Assembly: GCA_020152595.1 (NCBI GenBank)
Contig: JAIGNY010001641.1
Location: forward strand, 879,001 to 943,000
Direction of reading: 5' to 3'
Source: Chiridota heheva
Lineage: Eukaryota; Echinodermata; Holothuroidea; Apodida; Chiridotidae
Length of the DNA stretch: 64,000 nucleotides
The translations under genes were made by a program, and so were the position numbers. This document shows positions 34,160 to 46,689 of this stretch, one piece after another. The first letter of the stretch is position 1; the number at the start of each line of letters is the position of its first letter. The notes below the pieces were generated by a model. It ran no database searches, was not told the origin of the DNA, and saw only the letters and a list, made by a program, of their open reading frames with translations.

Positions 34160-34780
34160 CAAAAATTAAAAGGACTTTCAATTTAACATACTGTGTCATG
34201 TATAATCTCTTGTCTTTAGTATATGTATTCATACATGTATTAGTGGCATACAGTTTGTGATTTGCCTACGTGTATATGCAGCACGGTTTGGGACCAAGAG
34301 AGCACTTTGGCAATATGGTTTACATAATCATTCTTCCTCTGTTCTTCCATCGTGGATGGAACAGTGTAGATAGGATTCACAATCAGGTTTACCATACAAA
34401 AGATACTTCATCAATGGACAAATAAACACATGCTTGCAGTTCAGGCACTAACACAAAATCAGGAAGAGCCTAGCTTTTCCTGCCTCACTTCCTATTACTG
34501 AACTAAGTATCGAATGAAAGAAGGTCACGCTCACAATAGTTTTGTAACATTTAAAGGAGTATGAACAGACACGTTGCGGCAAGTTTGCTTACACTGTAAC
34601 CAAATAGGAAATAACTCCTAGTTAGGCTTTTCAGAGCCTAACAGGGTTGGAAAAACCACTCACCTGCAAAAATTATTGTGGTGAGTAGAAATATTATAAT
34701 ATACTGTGGTACTCGCCACACAAGAAAGCATTGCCAAATTTTTTTTTTTTTTTTTTCCAACCCAACCCCTACATTTTTTT
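34160..34780. other. Unannotated intronic sequence
   Basis: A T18 tract (34738-34756) and a GTTAGGC / GCCTAAC hairpin near 34621-34640 are the only structures. Confidence 0.4.
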
Positions 34781-34794
34781 CCATTGCCCTTTTA

Positions 34795-35035
34795 AAATCA
34801 TTTACATTTTTTAAAGAAAATTTCAGTTTTGATAATTGTTTTACCTTCTTTTGATGCTGTTTACAGATCCCAATCAATTGATACAAAAAGCTGCACAAAC
34901 ACTACTTAGGCTATGTTATTGATTTCTTTCTAATCTATGTATGAACTGCACCCAAATTCATATTCATGGCCCTTGCCACCTTGTACATTCCCCTTTTTTC
35001 ATTGACACCCAATTCCTTTCTGGCTCAAGCTAGGG
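34795..35035. repeat. Dispersed repeat, copy 1 of a direct pair
   Basis: Words such as GATTTCTTTCTAATCTATGT, ACCCAAATTCATATTCATGG, CCATTTTTTCATTGACACCC-like and CCTTTCTGGCTCAAGCTAG recur in the same order at 38570-38795, about 75 percent alike. Confidence 0.7.
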
Positions 35036-35599
35036 GTTTGATAGCAGGTATTTGATCAAGATGCTATCATATAATAATCACAAATTATGCAAATACCATA
35101 ACTACATTTATCATCTTGAAACTTTGCTCAGCCATAAATTCAAAAACTAGAATATTAGCACTCTCTAGAGCATATACATCCGCTCCGTTGCAATTCCCAC
35201 ATGCCTAGAATAATTTTGAGAGTTCATTTGATCCCCAAACCCAATATAATCTACCTCAAAAATCTTAGGCCCACCAAGATTCATCCCCAAGTTTTGATCT
35301 GTAACATTTGCAATCTGAACACTTAAAAATTATCTTGTGACTGGATTTCTTCCCAGGCCATACCATTGTTTTTAGTTTTAATCAAGTGAAGCATCATTGT
35401 TTGAGCTATATTCAGCCAGGATTCACAATTCCATCATTTCCTATTTATGGCAGAAACCAAGTGTTTCATTTTCATTGATTCCAGAGAAAACTTGATTAAT
35501 TATCTTTGAGTCCAGAAAATTGATTGTTTGGATCTTCATTCAGAGAACAAAGTCATTGTTCAGCACATTCCATTGGAAAGTTTCAACTTAAACTTGACA

Positions 35600-36310
35600 A
35601 CTTTAGTCTTGACAGATCTCATCCTAAAACATCCCCACCCCTCAATTTCTACCCTTCCCCTGTTCCAATAGTCCCAAATTTTAATCACTTCTTCTTAAAA
35701 CAGTAATAAACCCCACACCAAATTTAATCAAAATCCAATGATTAGTTCTTGAGATATCTTGATGACAGACAACCTCACCTTAAAATGTCCCAACCCTCCA
35801 TTTGTACCCTTCTCCTGTTCCAATGTCTCAAATTTTAAACACTTCTTCCTTAAGCAGTAACAAACCACACACCAAATTTAAATCCAAATCCAATTATCAG
35901 TTCTTGAGATATCTTGATGACAGACAGACAAATAAACAAAGGCAAATGCCCCCCACCTATTTTCACCATTCCCTGTTCACATGTCTCAAAATTTAAATAT
36001 TTCTTCCTTAAACAGTAAAAAACCACACACCAAATTTAATCCAAATCCAATTATCAGTTCTTGAGATATCTTGATGACAGACAAAAAAGTCACCTTAAAT
36101 AATCCCACCCCTCCATCCATTTACACCCTTCCCCTGTTCCAGTATGTCTCAAATGTTTCACACTTTGTCCGTAGGCAGTAACAAAACCACTCACCAATTT
36201 TGTTCTCGATCTAATCAATAGTTCTTTGAGATATCTTGATGACTAACAAACAAACAAATTTACAGAGGCAAAAACATAACCTCCGTCCAACTTTGTTGGT
36301 GGAGGTAATT
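35600..36310. repeat. About 150-bp tandem array ending in an ACCTCC/GAGGT hairpin
   Basis: Four to five units carry CCACCCCTC, CCCTTCCCCTGTTCCAA, CACACCAAATTTAATCAAAA and TTCTTGAGATATCTTGATGA. The last unit runs into ACCTCCGTCCAAC...GTTGGTGGAGGT (36281-36305), a hairpin of a kind I recall at the ends of repeats in several marine invertebrate genomes. Confidence 0.85.
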
Positions 36311-36319
36311 ACAGAGGGA

Positions 36320-38565
36320 ATTTAGCACATAACAAGTAACCCTTACCACAGTTGCTTAAACAATAATTCACCTCCAAATTTGAATTCCTAGTGAGACAGT
36401 GATATCTGAACTTTCTTACATCATCAACATCTCACAGCACTACCAACACGGGCATCCCCATGCAGAGATTCCAACCCAAACAACTCAATTACTGATCTAC
36501 TGGGTACACTTGGCAATTTAAAGAATCTACACCTATAAAAACCCATTCATATTACTTTAAACTAAAAAACTTTAAACTAACTTTCACTTTCAAAAAGAAT
36601 GGCTTACAGTACCAGACACTACATGACCACAAGTTACTATTTTTGCTATTAGCCTACGACCAACATTTTCCAAAAGGATCTATATCAAAGGATTTTAAAA
36701 GCTAATCTTTTGCAAAAGCTGCCAAGAACTAAATTTTCCATCTAAAACCTCAATGAAGCACAAATTGCATCCCCAACATGACAAAACAACAAAATTGTCT
36801 GCTTCTTTGACCATGTCAGATTATGATACCTGACTTTGGATATCTTGAAAAATCTACATTTGACTTTGCACGGTTTTTCTATTTTGTATCCTTGCTTCAT
36901 GGAATACAGTAGGGCAAGTTCATGTACAGTTCAAGTTCCCACTAATCTTACCTTCTAACTTATACTGCAGGGTAAGAAGTAAACACCATTATCAGATGGC
37001 CCAGAACAAAATTAGGTTTGGAAGGTTTCATATTGTAGTATTCAATTAACCTTGATAATATCAAAACCATGTGTACATGTAAGCCTGAATAGATTTCTGG
37101 TTCAGTACAAAAGAGTCAACAAGCATGACTGAGCTTACTTCAATTAATTAATTTTGTAATATCGTTAAATTGGTTTTAATCCTTACTCCATAAATGAACT
37201 TTTCAATTTAAAATCAATTTCAATTTGATAAGTTGGGGTCCAAATGCTGTAAGTCCCAAGTTATGTCCTTTAGGCTTAAACAAGACACTTTATTCCATAT
37301 TTCCAGGGTTCTATTGTTGTTTCCAATCATTTAGAAAGAGGCAATTAATTTGCAAAGAAATACATATTCAGTCTTAAATCAGCCTTTATGACATCACACT
37401 TTACACTGCAATGTCATTTTCAGCATAATGGTGAAATCTTTGAAATGCAATAAGTCCTATTAAACAGAGTTATAAAATTTCTATGGAGAATTTGCATTGT
37501 CAAGACCCATGCATTAAATCCCAGTAATGCACGACCTTGAGTATTTGGTTTAGTACATTTTTACAACAGGTGAATGTTTTAATAAAGCGAAAAATAGATG
37601 TAAATTGTTCTTGTTTTTTAGTTTTCTTAGTTGTTTTCATGCATTTTAAACAATCTAACATGGAAATTTTATAAAAGATTAATGATTTGGCATCAAGTTT
37701 ATATGTGTATTTAGTGCACTTCTCAAGGGACTTTGCACTTAAAGTTGAAACCATTCCATTCCACCTGTGCCAAAGTCCTTTGCCCATACATTAAATACAT
37801 ACATAAATACTCCACCTCAACATTAATAAGATATCAATATAATTTTTCCCTTTCCCCCTTCTTTTTTTAATAGTCCTCTATCATGTATATGAAAACAAAA
37901 ATTAGCAGGAATTTTCCTTTAAAACTACAGTAGTATAGTAACTTGGATATATCAAGTCGTACATTTAACTGTCAACTTGATTTAAAAATTGGAAAAACAT
38001 CACAGTTCTTTTAACCAATGTGTTAAGCTTTATATCACTGACATGCTGGTTGCTATCTCATGTTGTGTAGAGATGCCTGTTCAATTCATACTTTGCACTT
38101 CTAACAAATTTTGTCAGACTTTTCAAGGCTCTTCACTAAGAAACCAAGTAGTTGTTTCCAAAAAAAGGAGAATCCTGTCACATGATAAGCTGCATGACAT
38201 CAAGCCTTTGGAGAACACTTCAAAAGATAAAGAAAGAATGGTTTTAATGCTGCATCAAAAAATTAATATGAAAGTCAGGTTGTTAAGCCATCCTTCCATG
38301 AAATTACAGATACCAGATGTTAGCTTCAAAATTGAATACAAACAACAAATGTACTATGAAACAATACAGGAGAAAAAAATTAAGTGTTCCAGATGATATT
38401 TAACATGAAGGACTTTATGTAATGTCCATGTGGACCATGTTTCAAAATTCCTGGTGTCCAATTAATTCACTTTCATGCCCCCCCCCCCTCCACCTAGTTA
38501 GGCTTCTTTCAAAAGGGTGCTCCTCCCTGCCCCTATTTTCCTTCACCCTGCTACCTTTTCACAAA
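36320..38565. other. Unannotated intronic sequence with one long open frame
   Basis: A 135-codon plus-strand open frame spans 37989-38396. It shows no recognised domain, signal peptide or membrane segment, has no splice or promoter support, and lies in AT-rich sequence. It is not called as a gene. The rest shows nothing. Confidence 0.4.
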
Positions 38566-38569
38566 TCAC

Positions 38570-38795
38570 ATCTTTTTTCAGTATTTTTACTTTGAAAATT
38601 GCTTTAATACCTTCTTTTTATGCTTTCTACAGTTCCCCAATACAAAAGGATGCAGAAAACTACTAACTTATTTGATTGATTCCTCTCTACTTAATGTTTA
38701 AAGCACTCCCCAATTCATGCTGCATTGGCCATTACTACCTGGAGAATGCCCCTTTTTGCCATTACCACCCTGCCCCTTTCTGGTTCAAGCTTATG
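38570..38795. repeat. Dispersed repeat, copy 2 of a direct pair
   Basis: Counterpart of 34795-35035 in the same orientation, with CTTTCTACAGTTCCCC, GATTGATTCCTCTCTACTTA and CCCCTTTCTGGTTCAAGCTT. Confidence 0.7.
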
Positions 38796-39148
38796 GTCTG
38801 ATTCCTCAAACATCTCTCACAAAAACGAATGTTACTGGCCTTTTTAATACATTTAGTGGTTGAAAGTTACAAAGTTCAGACAAAAGCAAAATTAAAAGAT
38901 GTACATGTATATTATGGAAATATTCCAATAATTTTGAATGACGGGAAATACACCTCCCCCTCCTACTTAGACACGCTTCCACTGTCCTACATCTATCCAT
39001 TAATTCACTTGGTGTTTAATATGCTTTACATAGAACAACCACAAGGTCAGGAAGCTGACCTAAATTACAGTTCAACACTTAGGGTCATGGAAGGAGCTAA
39101 GTTCTTAAAATTTAAGGCCCCTGAGTTTTAATTGAATAACAAAATTAA

Positions 39149-39985
39149 CCTCTAACTTTCAGGTACATTAAATTAACCTGTTACTTTTAAGTACGTTTAA
39201 TTAATCAGTTGCTTTAAAGTATGTTGAATTAACCTGTTCCTTTCAAGTATGTTGAATCAAGCTGTTACTTTCAAGTACGTTAAATCAACCTGTTACTTTC
39301 AAGTACGTCAAATTAACCTCTTACTTTCAAGTACGTTGAATTAACCTGTTACTTTTAAGTACGTTGAATTAACATAATACTTTCAAGTACGTTGAATTTA
39401 CCTGTTACTTTCAAGTACGTTGAATTAACCTGTTACTTTCAAGCACGTTGAATTAACCTGTTACTTTTAAGTACGTTGAATTAACCTGTTCCTTTCAAGT
39501 ACGTTGAATTAACCTGTTACTTCCAAGTACGTTGAATTAACCTCCTACTTTTAAGTACATTAAATCAACCTGTTACTTTCAAGTACGTTGAATTAACCTC
39601 TTACTTTCAAATACGTTGAATTAACCTATTACTTTTAAGTACGTTGAATCAACCTGTTACTTTCAAGTACGTTGAATTAACCTGTTACTTTTAAGTACGT
39701 TGAATTGACCTGTTACTTTCAAATACGTTGAATCAACCTGTTATTTTCAAGTACGTTGAATTAACCTGTTACTTTTAAGTCATTTAATTAACCTGTTACT
39801 TTCAAGTATGTTAAATTAACCTGTTAATTTCAAGTACGATGAATTAACCTGTTACTTTCAAGTACGTTTAATTAATCTGTTGCTTTCAAGTACATTGAAT
39901 TAACCTCTTACTTTTAAGTACATTGAATTAGCCTGTTACTTTCAAGTACGTTGAATTAACCTGTTAACTTTCAAGTACATTGTCA
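39149..39985. repeat. 28-bp minisatellite, about 30 units
   Basis: The unit is GTACGTTGAATTAACC followed by TGTTACTTTCAA, repeated about 30 times with point changes (C/T in TTCAA/TTTAA, G/A in CGTTG/CATTA). It stops about 12 bp before the second AP-1-rich MITE. Each unit has in-frame stops, so it is not coding. Confidence 0.97.
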
Positions 39986-39996
39986 TCTTACCAATA

Positions 39997-40302
39997 ATGC
40001 ACTTGTCAGTTGTATGACTCACCCCTATTACCCCCGGCAATGTCAGTCAAAGGTGAGTCATTGACATATGAAAAAGTGACTCACATGTGCATCATTGTAC
40101 TGAATTGTCAGTCACCAGTGTGACTCTTGGGTGGGTCAATTTACTTCAGACCCATTGACTTTGTACAGAGGTGATTGATTTGGGGTATGTCATTTCACAA
40201 AAAATGTCAGTCACTTAGGTGACTGAGGGGTGCGTCAATCTTCATGTTTTGTCCACCCACTTTGGTTCAATGACTCACCTTGTCACACAATTGACAAGGG
40301 AA
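39997..40302. mobile_element. MITE rich in AP-1-type TGA(C/G)TCA sites, copy 2
   Basis: The same layout as 30051-30382 at about 88 percent identity, lacking a G-rich insert of about 25 bp near the right end. Perfect heptamers are at 40015-40021, 40054-40060, 40077-40083 and 40271-40277. The CAGTCACTTAGGTGACTGA hairpin is kept. Confidence 0.88.
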
Positions 40303-40309
40303 TAAGATA

Positions 40310-40980
40310 CCACAGTGCAGGTTAAAACATCAATACAATACGCTGGGGATTTCTAAAGAATAGTGGTGAAATATATGTATCAGACAAAAAGTAATTTTAG
40401 AAGGTTGACTGGGACAAAAGAAGTTTTCAAACTTGTTACTAAAACGCCATATATATCCTTATTTTATGCAAGTATTTAAGCACTACTTCCAAACAACAGA
40501 CGCTCCATATTAAGCAAAGTAAACATGGAACTCTAATTTTGACTGCTATGAAGAACTTCCTTGTTCAAAAGAAAAGTAATACTCTGCAGCTGTGGGTCTG
40601 TCATAGGAAAGGGACCTGATTTCAATGTTAAGATCAGCAATACTGAAGCACTTGTGATATCTGTACCACTAAGTCTATCAATGGTGTATGGTCACCTTGG
40701 AAACATTTTCTCAAGTTTTACAGAAGCAATGTTAAACTATCCAAAATTAAATCAAATTTTCCCTAATATTTTCGATGATATAAATCATTTTCATAGAAAT
40801 ACATAACAAAAATAGAATGTTAGCACTCTGTAGGATGCATACCTACCTCTGCCCCCTGTTCATTCTATCCTAGGCCCACCAAGTTATATCCCCTGACAAG
40901 GTTGTTTCATGATTTTCCTCATACAGTGTAGACAGGGTAATGACACAATGAGGATCAAGGTGTTGTGTCACAGCGGATTA
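40310..40980. other. Unannotated intronic sequence
   Basis: An 81-codon open frame at 40561-40806 has no recognised motif; nothing else was seen. Confidence 0.35.
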
Positions 40981-41065
40981 ACAAAATTGAGCTTCGGCGA
41001 TATATCAATGTTTCAATATTTTTTGATATTGACCTATATCGATTTGATCGATATTGAGCTTAAGG

Positions 41066-42277
41066 TAGGCTTGGGCGATATATCGATATTTCGATATATT
41101 TCGATATTGACCTATATCGATATGGCCGATATTGAGTTCAAAGGTCGTATCGACATATCGATATTATGTTTTTTCAATAATACACAATACATGAACTATT
41201 ACAAAACTAAACTACTATCAAACATCCAAGTATTTTTTATTAAGCAGCCACAAAAAGTTAATAAATTTCATTTTATATCAAAGTTTCAGGCAGTCAGTTA
41301 TGATAAAACTTTATTAAAACATTAATATTGTGATAACAATTACCCAAAAATCCTTCCATGAACAAAAAAAACCACTCGACTGCAAAGTACAGAGGCATTG
41401 CGCAATACTTCAACTTTATACTTGATGGCTTACGATGTTTAGACAACAAAAATCATAAGATGTTAAATCCTCAAACATCGTGTTAAGTTTCCTCAAAAGG
41501 AATACTGAATCTGAATTTTTAAATCAAACAGTCATTAATTGACAAATTACTGACAAAATTATGAGGTTTTTTTTTACTATTTTGTTGCGTTCAGAAAGTC
41601 TAAAGTAAAAGTGACAAACTGGTTTTGCCAGATCGATCAGATAATGTACAGTGCAGTAACTACATACACACACAGTATCACTACTGTACAGTACTTTACT
41701 ATGTACACACATACCATCTACCACTGTTTCTTCTTAGTGACAACACTCGTGCGATGATAGAAGCAGACTAGAAATTCAATAATGTGCATCATATATGGAC
41801 TTCTGAATTTCTAGAAGTCCATATAATGCTACCAAAATAATGCCTCTTTAGTACAACTTTCATAAGAAGTAAGTGAGTTATAAAATTTTAAGAAGAATTG
41901 GAGCCGATTTTTGTAGGGCATACAGTGTAGGCCTAATACCAGTTCCACAACTTTTTTTTTTTTTTAAGAATATGCCGAGGCCTAAACTTTTTCAAAGTTT
42001 CTGTGATTGATCTTTTGAGATAGAAACCATGTAAAGAACATTTTTAAACATAATGGGTGTTTATTTGAAGATCATATGTATATATTTTGCAGTGATTTCT
42101 GTTAATTTGTACAAAAAGTTTTACTTGACATTTTTGAGCGAGACGAGATTACCTTGCCCAGAACTACATACAGCTTACGTATGACGTCCTATAATTTGCA
42201 TATCGATATTTCGATATTATCGATATTTTTCAGGCGATATATCGATATAGCATTATGTTCAATATCGCCCAAGCCTA
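41066..42277. mobile_element. GATATC-rich element, copy 1, TAGGCTTGGGCGATAT ends
   Basis: TAGGCTTGGGCGATATATCG on the left is matched inverted by AATATCGCCCAAGCCTA on the right, 1,212 bp in all. The subterminal regions are dense in TATCGATA-type palindromes. An 80-bp partial copy of the left end stands immediately outside at 40985-41065. A second, left-truncated copy abuts on the right. Confidence 0.8.
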
Positions 42278-43352
42278 GCTTAAGGGTCATATCGATATAT
42301 CGATATGATGTTTTCCACCAATACTGTACTAATACATGAATTAATAATGAAGGTAACAGGACAACCAAACATGCACCTTTCCTCACCATACAGCCACAAA
42401 AAGTTTGAAATTTGTAATAATATCAAAGTTGCAGGCAGTCAATAAACTTAAGACTTGATTAAGTCCTCATTTTTTCAATAAATATACCTAAAATTATGTT
42501 GAACAGGCAGGAAATGATTAATTCCAGACATACAGTACTGTACTCTGTATGTACAGGCCACTATGGACATTGCGCAATAATATAAGTAAATGTTCATGAT
42601 CTGTGATGGTTGGGCAATTGCAATCAATGAGATTTTAAATCCTTCAAACATCGCTTCTAAATTCCTCAAAAGAAACACTGCATCCCCAAATTTATGTGGA
42701 AAAGCCCTTAATTGACACCTGAAAGTAGATTTTATTATCAAAACTAAAAGTTTTCATCCTTTAAAACAAAAAGATATTTCCCACTAATTTGTCCGTTCAC
42801 ACATCAGACTTGATCTGTACAGTAAGCAGCACAAGTACAAACAGTGTGTGTAGATTTCTGAGCGCCCACTGGTCTAATCTTTAGTAGCAGAGGACATTTT
42901 CTATCAATATTTATTGACTTTTGAATGTCCAGGTCTTTAAAAAAAAGTGCAAAAATGATGCCCTTTCAGTAGAAAATTCAAAACAAGTGGGACCTAGCAT
43001 TTAAAGGTAAAGTTGGCCCGTTTTCATTAACAAAAAAGCTATATACTAGTTCCACGAAAATAGTGAAAAAATGATATGTTCAAATTTATGGAATATCAAT
43101 GTCTCTGTTATTTATTTTTTGAGAAAGAAACAATGTAAAAAATGATTCCTTTCAGAATAATTAGTGTATATTTGAAGATTTATGTATATATTTCCCATTC
43201 AATTATGTAAATTTACTTTAAAATTTGTACTTTCCATTTTTTGTGCTGGAGCAAGATTACCTGGTACAAAACACTTATATTATTTCAATGTGACGTCTTG
43301 CAATTTGCATATCAATTTTTCAATATTATCGATATTGTCTGAAGGTGAATAT
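42278..43352. mobile_element. GATATC-rich element, copy 2 (left end missing)
   Basis: It starts with GGTCATATCGATATATCGAT, as at 41144 in copy 1, then follows copy 1 in order: GCGCAATA, TTAAATCCT(T)CAAACATCG, TTCCTCAAAAGGAA-like, GACGTC(C/T)T(A/G)(T/C)AATTTGC and a decayed GATATC right end at 43310-43350. Confidence 0.75.
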
Positions 43353-43354
43353 CG

Positions 43355-44240
43355 CTTAAACAAAACCCAAGGAAACTTATTTTGCCTTGAAAGGAAAGGG
43401 GAAGTAGTCTTTATGGAGAAGTGGGGTAAAAAAGAAATAAGAAATAGAAGGGTAGTGAACATCGAGAAGGAGCAGGACAGGAAGAAGATGTACGAAGTGT
43501 GAAAAAATGCAAACATGTACTGTGAGCAAGTATTAGATATTCTAGACATAGAGAAGAATAAAGCAGGGAGTTGTTAAAGGTAGTTAAATGTGCCTGAATT
43601 ACATCTAATATGTAACCTGCCAATTGAACTGATGGCAATAAACAGATAATCCAAATTTTTGTAATCTTGCTATTTTTGTTTACTTTTCAGTAGATATTTT
43701 CTTAAGGTGTGAAGACACCCTTTATATCAAATTACCTTCAGTCTTGGATAATCTTCATCAAGATGGTTTTAACAGTAGGAAATATTGTATGGCATAAATT
43801 ATAACTTTAGCAAACTGACTTGATTTGCTCATTTTGCAGGAAATTATTCAAAGAAACCAAATCTATCATAAAACAAGTGTATCCTGTGTCCACTAATTGC
43901 AATTGCTTATGTATAGTTTTATAAAGCTCCCTCAAAAGGATCAAATTACCCCCAAACTTCTCCCTACATGTACTTCTAATGTTTACAATGACCATGTTAT
44001 CTGACTTTGCTCTAGACACTGCACTTCAAGTCTAAGGTCCACGTACAAGAAAATCTACAGTGCCAAACTCTCCTCCCTTTTTATCACAATGCACATAATT
44101 CCCATATGGCAATGTTCTCAGGAGTTCTTACTGCACATAGGAAAGGAGCTTTAGGCTTATGTGGTTAGGCACATGAAGACTTCAAGCAAAGTGTCTAAGA
44201 TCCATAGGTAATAACATAACTCCACATAACTGTGCAAATG
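43355..44240. other. Unannotated intronic sequence
   Basis: The segment 43410-43500 has a lysine/arginine-rich open stretch (EKWGKKEIRNRRVV) with no family match or splice support. Otherwise nothing was seen. Confidence 0.35.
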
Positions 44241-44244
44241 GTAT

Positions 44245-44706
44245 GCCTATAAAATACCAATAAAATCGTGATATGAACTGCAGGCCTTAGACATTTTGAC
44301 TTTGACAAGTACTTTCATGTTTGAAAAACCTCTTAGGATGGTGTAACTAAAGACCCATGATGAACATGGATTTTGACCAGGGACGAAGGTGGATGAATAC
44401 CAGGTTTTCAACCTAATCTTTTCTAGAGGGATCAAAGAACCAGGCAGGGGGTGAGGAGCCCTGCCTTCGAGACCAACTGCTTTACATCCTCTCCACAGGA
44501 CCGTGAGCACTACCCAACAATTGCCCACTTTTACCAAAGGCTGGGAGGGGTGATGCAGAAGACAAACCTCTGCGCTTAATATCAGCATATAACTTTCTTC
44601 ATACTCTATCTAGTGAAAAATCGCTGGTTAAATTGCTGTTGAGACTAGAACATGAGACCTCCAGCATCTTAGCCATAAGCTCAACCAACTGAGCTAACCT
44701 TCCTTC
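44245..44706 (-). repeat. tRNA-derived SINE (minus strand)
   Basis: On the minus strand the head reads AGGTTAGCTCAGTTGGTTGA (A box) and, about 30 bp on, GGTCTCATGTTCTAGTCTCA (B box, 44640-44659), the spacing of a tRNA gene. It lacks a complete cloverleaf, so it is a SINE head, not a functional tRNA. The body is taken to run on to about 44245; its end is not defined. Confidence 0.65.
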
Positions 44707-44709
44707 CTT

Positions 44710-46480
44710 ATTACATTAGTACTGTATGTTACTCTAAATGAAAATTCAGAGCCAGATATTCCAACATTACTGTAGATGACAGACAGAGTGGGTCGTCCTT
44801 ATTTCAATTACAGGTCTACTGGTTTTAAGGGATTTTTTTACACTATTGTGCTATTTTCCCATGCATTCAACAAGACAACAAACAGACATACACCTCGCAA
44901 ATTATGCCACAGGAAATGTACCACAAATATGTATTTAGTTTCTCAATTGCAAGAAGGCTGCCATGATATTTCTATAAATTTCTCATGTGTCAGCCATTGT
45001 GATTCTTGAAAATGATAAACAGTATTTATGCCTGAACAGTTAAAGAATGTATATATTTGAGCAGGCCAGAAGTTCTTACACGTATGCTTCATTCACAGCT
45101 ATATAAACATATAAAAACCATACACAGTTATCCAACGTTATCAGAAACAAACAATATCAGATTCTAAGACATACTTAATACACACTATTAACAAAATATA
45201 TACAGTACACTTGTAACAATTTTGATGGAAGTGGATTTATTTTCCACAAAACAAAACAAAAAGTGATAATAAAATTCCAGGAAATCTGGTGATATATACA
45301 ACAAATTCAACCTCTGCAAATGTTAAAGCTCCTGTGTATGCTCTGTGTGAATCCATGATACTGAATATGGGTACAGTACTACAGTATACTGTATGAGAAG
45401 GCAACAGTTACTGGATACACAAATTTCTTTTCGAGAAACAGGGAAGTTTCTGAGGTCGCCATGTATATGAATTAATTTCTGTAACTCAAATTTTGACTCA
45501 TAAAGTATTAGATCACTACTATACAAAATAGAGAAAGCAACACTACTGTACGATTATACTACAGTACTGTATGTGCTTTGATATCTTATGCAAATTAATT
45601 TGAAAATTGTAGTGCTGAAAATGAACAGGTCATATAGTGAGTGACCTAAATTTCAACCACCCCCAAATTTCAACCACCCCTGAGTTTACCCACTTTAACA
45701 ATGTTTGAAAAAATTATAATGATTACCAATTGTTAATTAAACTCCATTTTCACTTATATCATTAGATGACTAACTTCATAAGTTGATTGTGCAGTTTAGA
45801 AGTTTATATTGACCAGTACGGTCAGACAGTTTATATTTTGCTGGTATACCTGCTGAATAAATAGGCATGTTTAAACACACAGTGGTTAAAATCTGAGACA
45901 GTCCCGGAATGTTTGAATTGACCAAGTTTTCAAAACTGTGATATATTTGTATTGATAATTCAACAAAGCGACACCACTATCCCAAATCAATCATACATTT
46001 TTTTAAGAGCATTAGAGATTAAGTTGGAACATTAATGAGTCAATATTGTATACCATTTTTTTAAATCACAAATTTGTTCCTAAAGTAGTTAAAATTCGGA
46101 CCTACCATCCTAGTATTTTATGCCCACATGGGGCCACATGAAAAATTAAATTTTATCACCTGCGGCCCACATGACATTTTTAGTGTTCAACACACATACA
46201 ATTTTGTTGTTGATATCAAAGATGACTTACAAAACTTTCAAATAATTCTAAAAAAAATTCCAAAAAATTCCCAAAATGCACAAATAAAAATACAATGATT
46301 ATTTCTTTGGATTCTGCTTGGACACTAGGCCTACATGATGCAAATGTAATATTATATTGAAGCAAAAATTATAAGAAGTAAAATATCATGTTTAAAATAA
46401 AAAGAATATCATACGAGCAATAGAAATTATATGAGCACAAAACAGTATGACTGAAAATTGGAAAAGAACTTGTTTGTCTT
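44710..46480. other. Unannotated intronic sequence
   Basis: Clusters of ACAGTACTGTA-type words occur at 45370-45390 and 45540-45575, and an imperfect duplication (AAATTTCAACCACCCC) at 45650-45680. No gene was seen. Confidence 0.4.
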
Positions 46481-46549
46481 AACCAGGGTTTTATCTAGAA
46501 AAGGGTAAGGTGGGTGTGCAATTAGAATTTTTTGGTGTGTACCAATTTG

Positions 46550-46640
46550 TGGCAAAGGCCACAATGTGAGCGCTTAGCTGGGGTTTAGGGGCAAAGCCTT
46601 GGTAGGGGTCCAGACGGCAAAACCCCTGGAAGCTCCTGGG
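46550..46640. repeat. Partial inverted copy of the CCCCTGGAAGCTC dispersed repeat
   Basis: GGTAGGGGTCCAGACGGCAA then AACCCCTGGAAGCTCC is the reverse complement of the terminal part of the repeats at 48830 and 53990. Confidence 0.55.
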
Positions 46641-46689
46641 TTTTTAGCAATTTAAGGAATAAAAAATGGCCTTTAAGAGCACCTATTAA

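Noticed and set aside
37989..38396. 135-codon plus-strand frame
   Set aside because: No motif, splice or promoter support; its length is within chance for this much AT-rich sequence, though it deserves a protein search.
39149..39985. Regular 28-bp array that might suggest a CRISPR
   Set aside because: Units are contiguous with no unique spacers, and the genome is eukaryotic; it is a minisatellite.
40909..41325. 138-codon frame with repeated DIS/YID words
   Set aside because: It reads through the GATATC-type repeats of the 41-kb element and is explained by them.
44628..44706. Possible functional tRNA gene (minus strand)
   Set aside because: A and B boxes are present but the cloverleaf does not close and SINE-like sequence follows.
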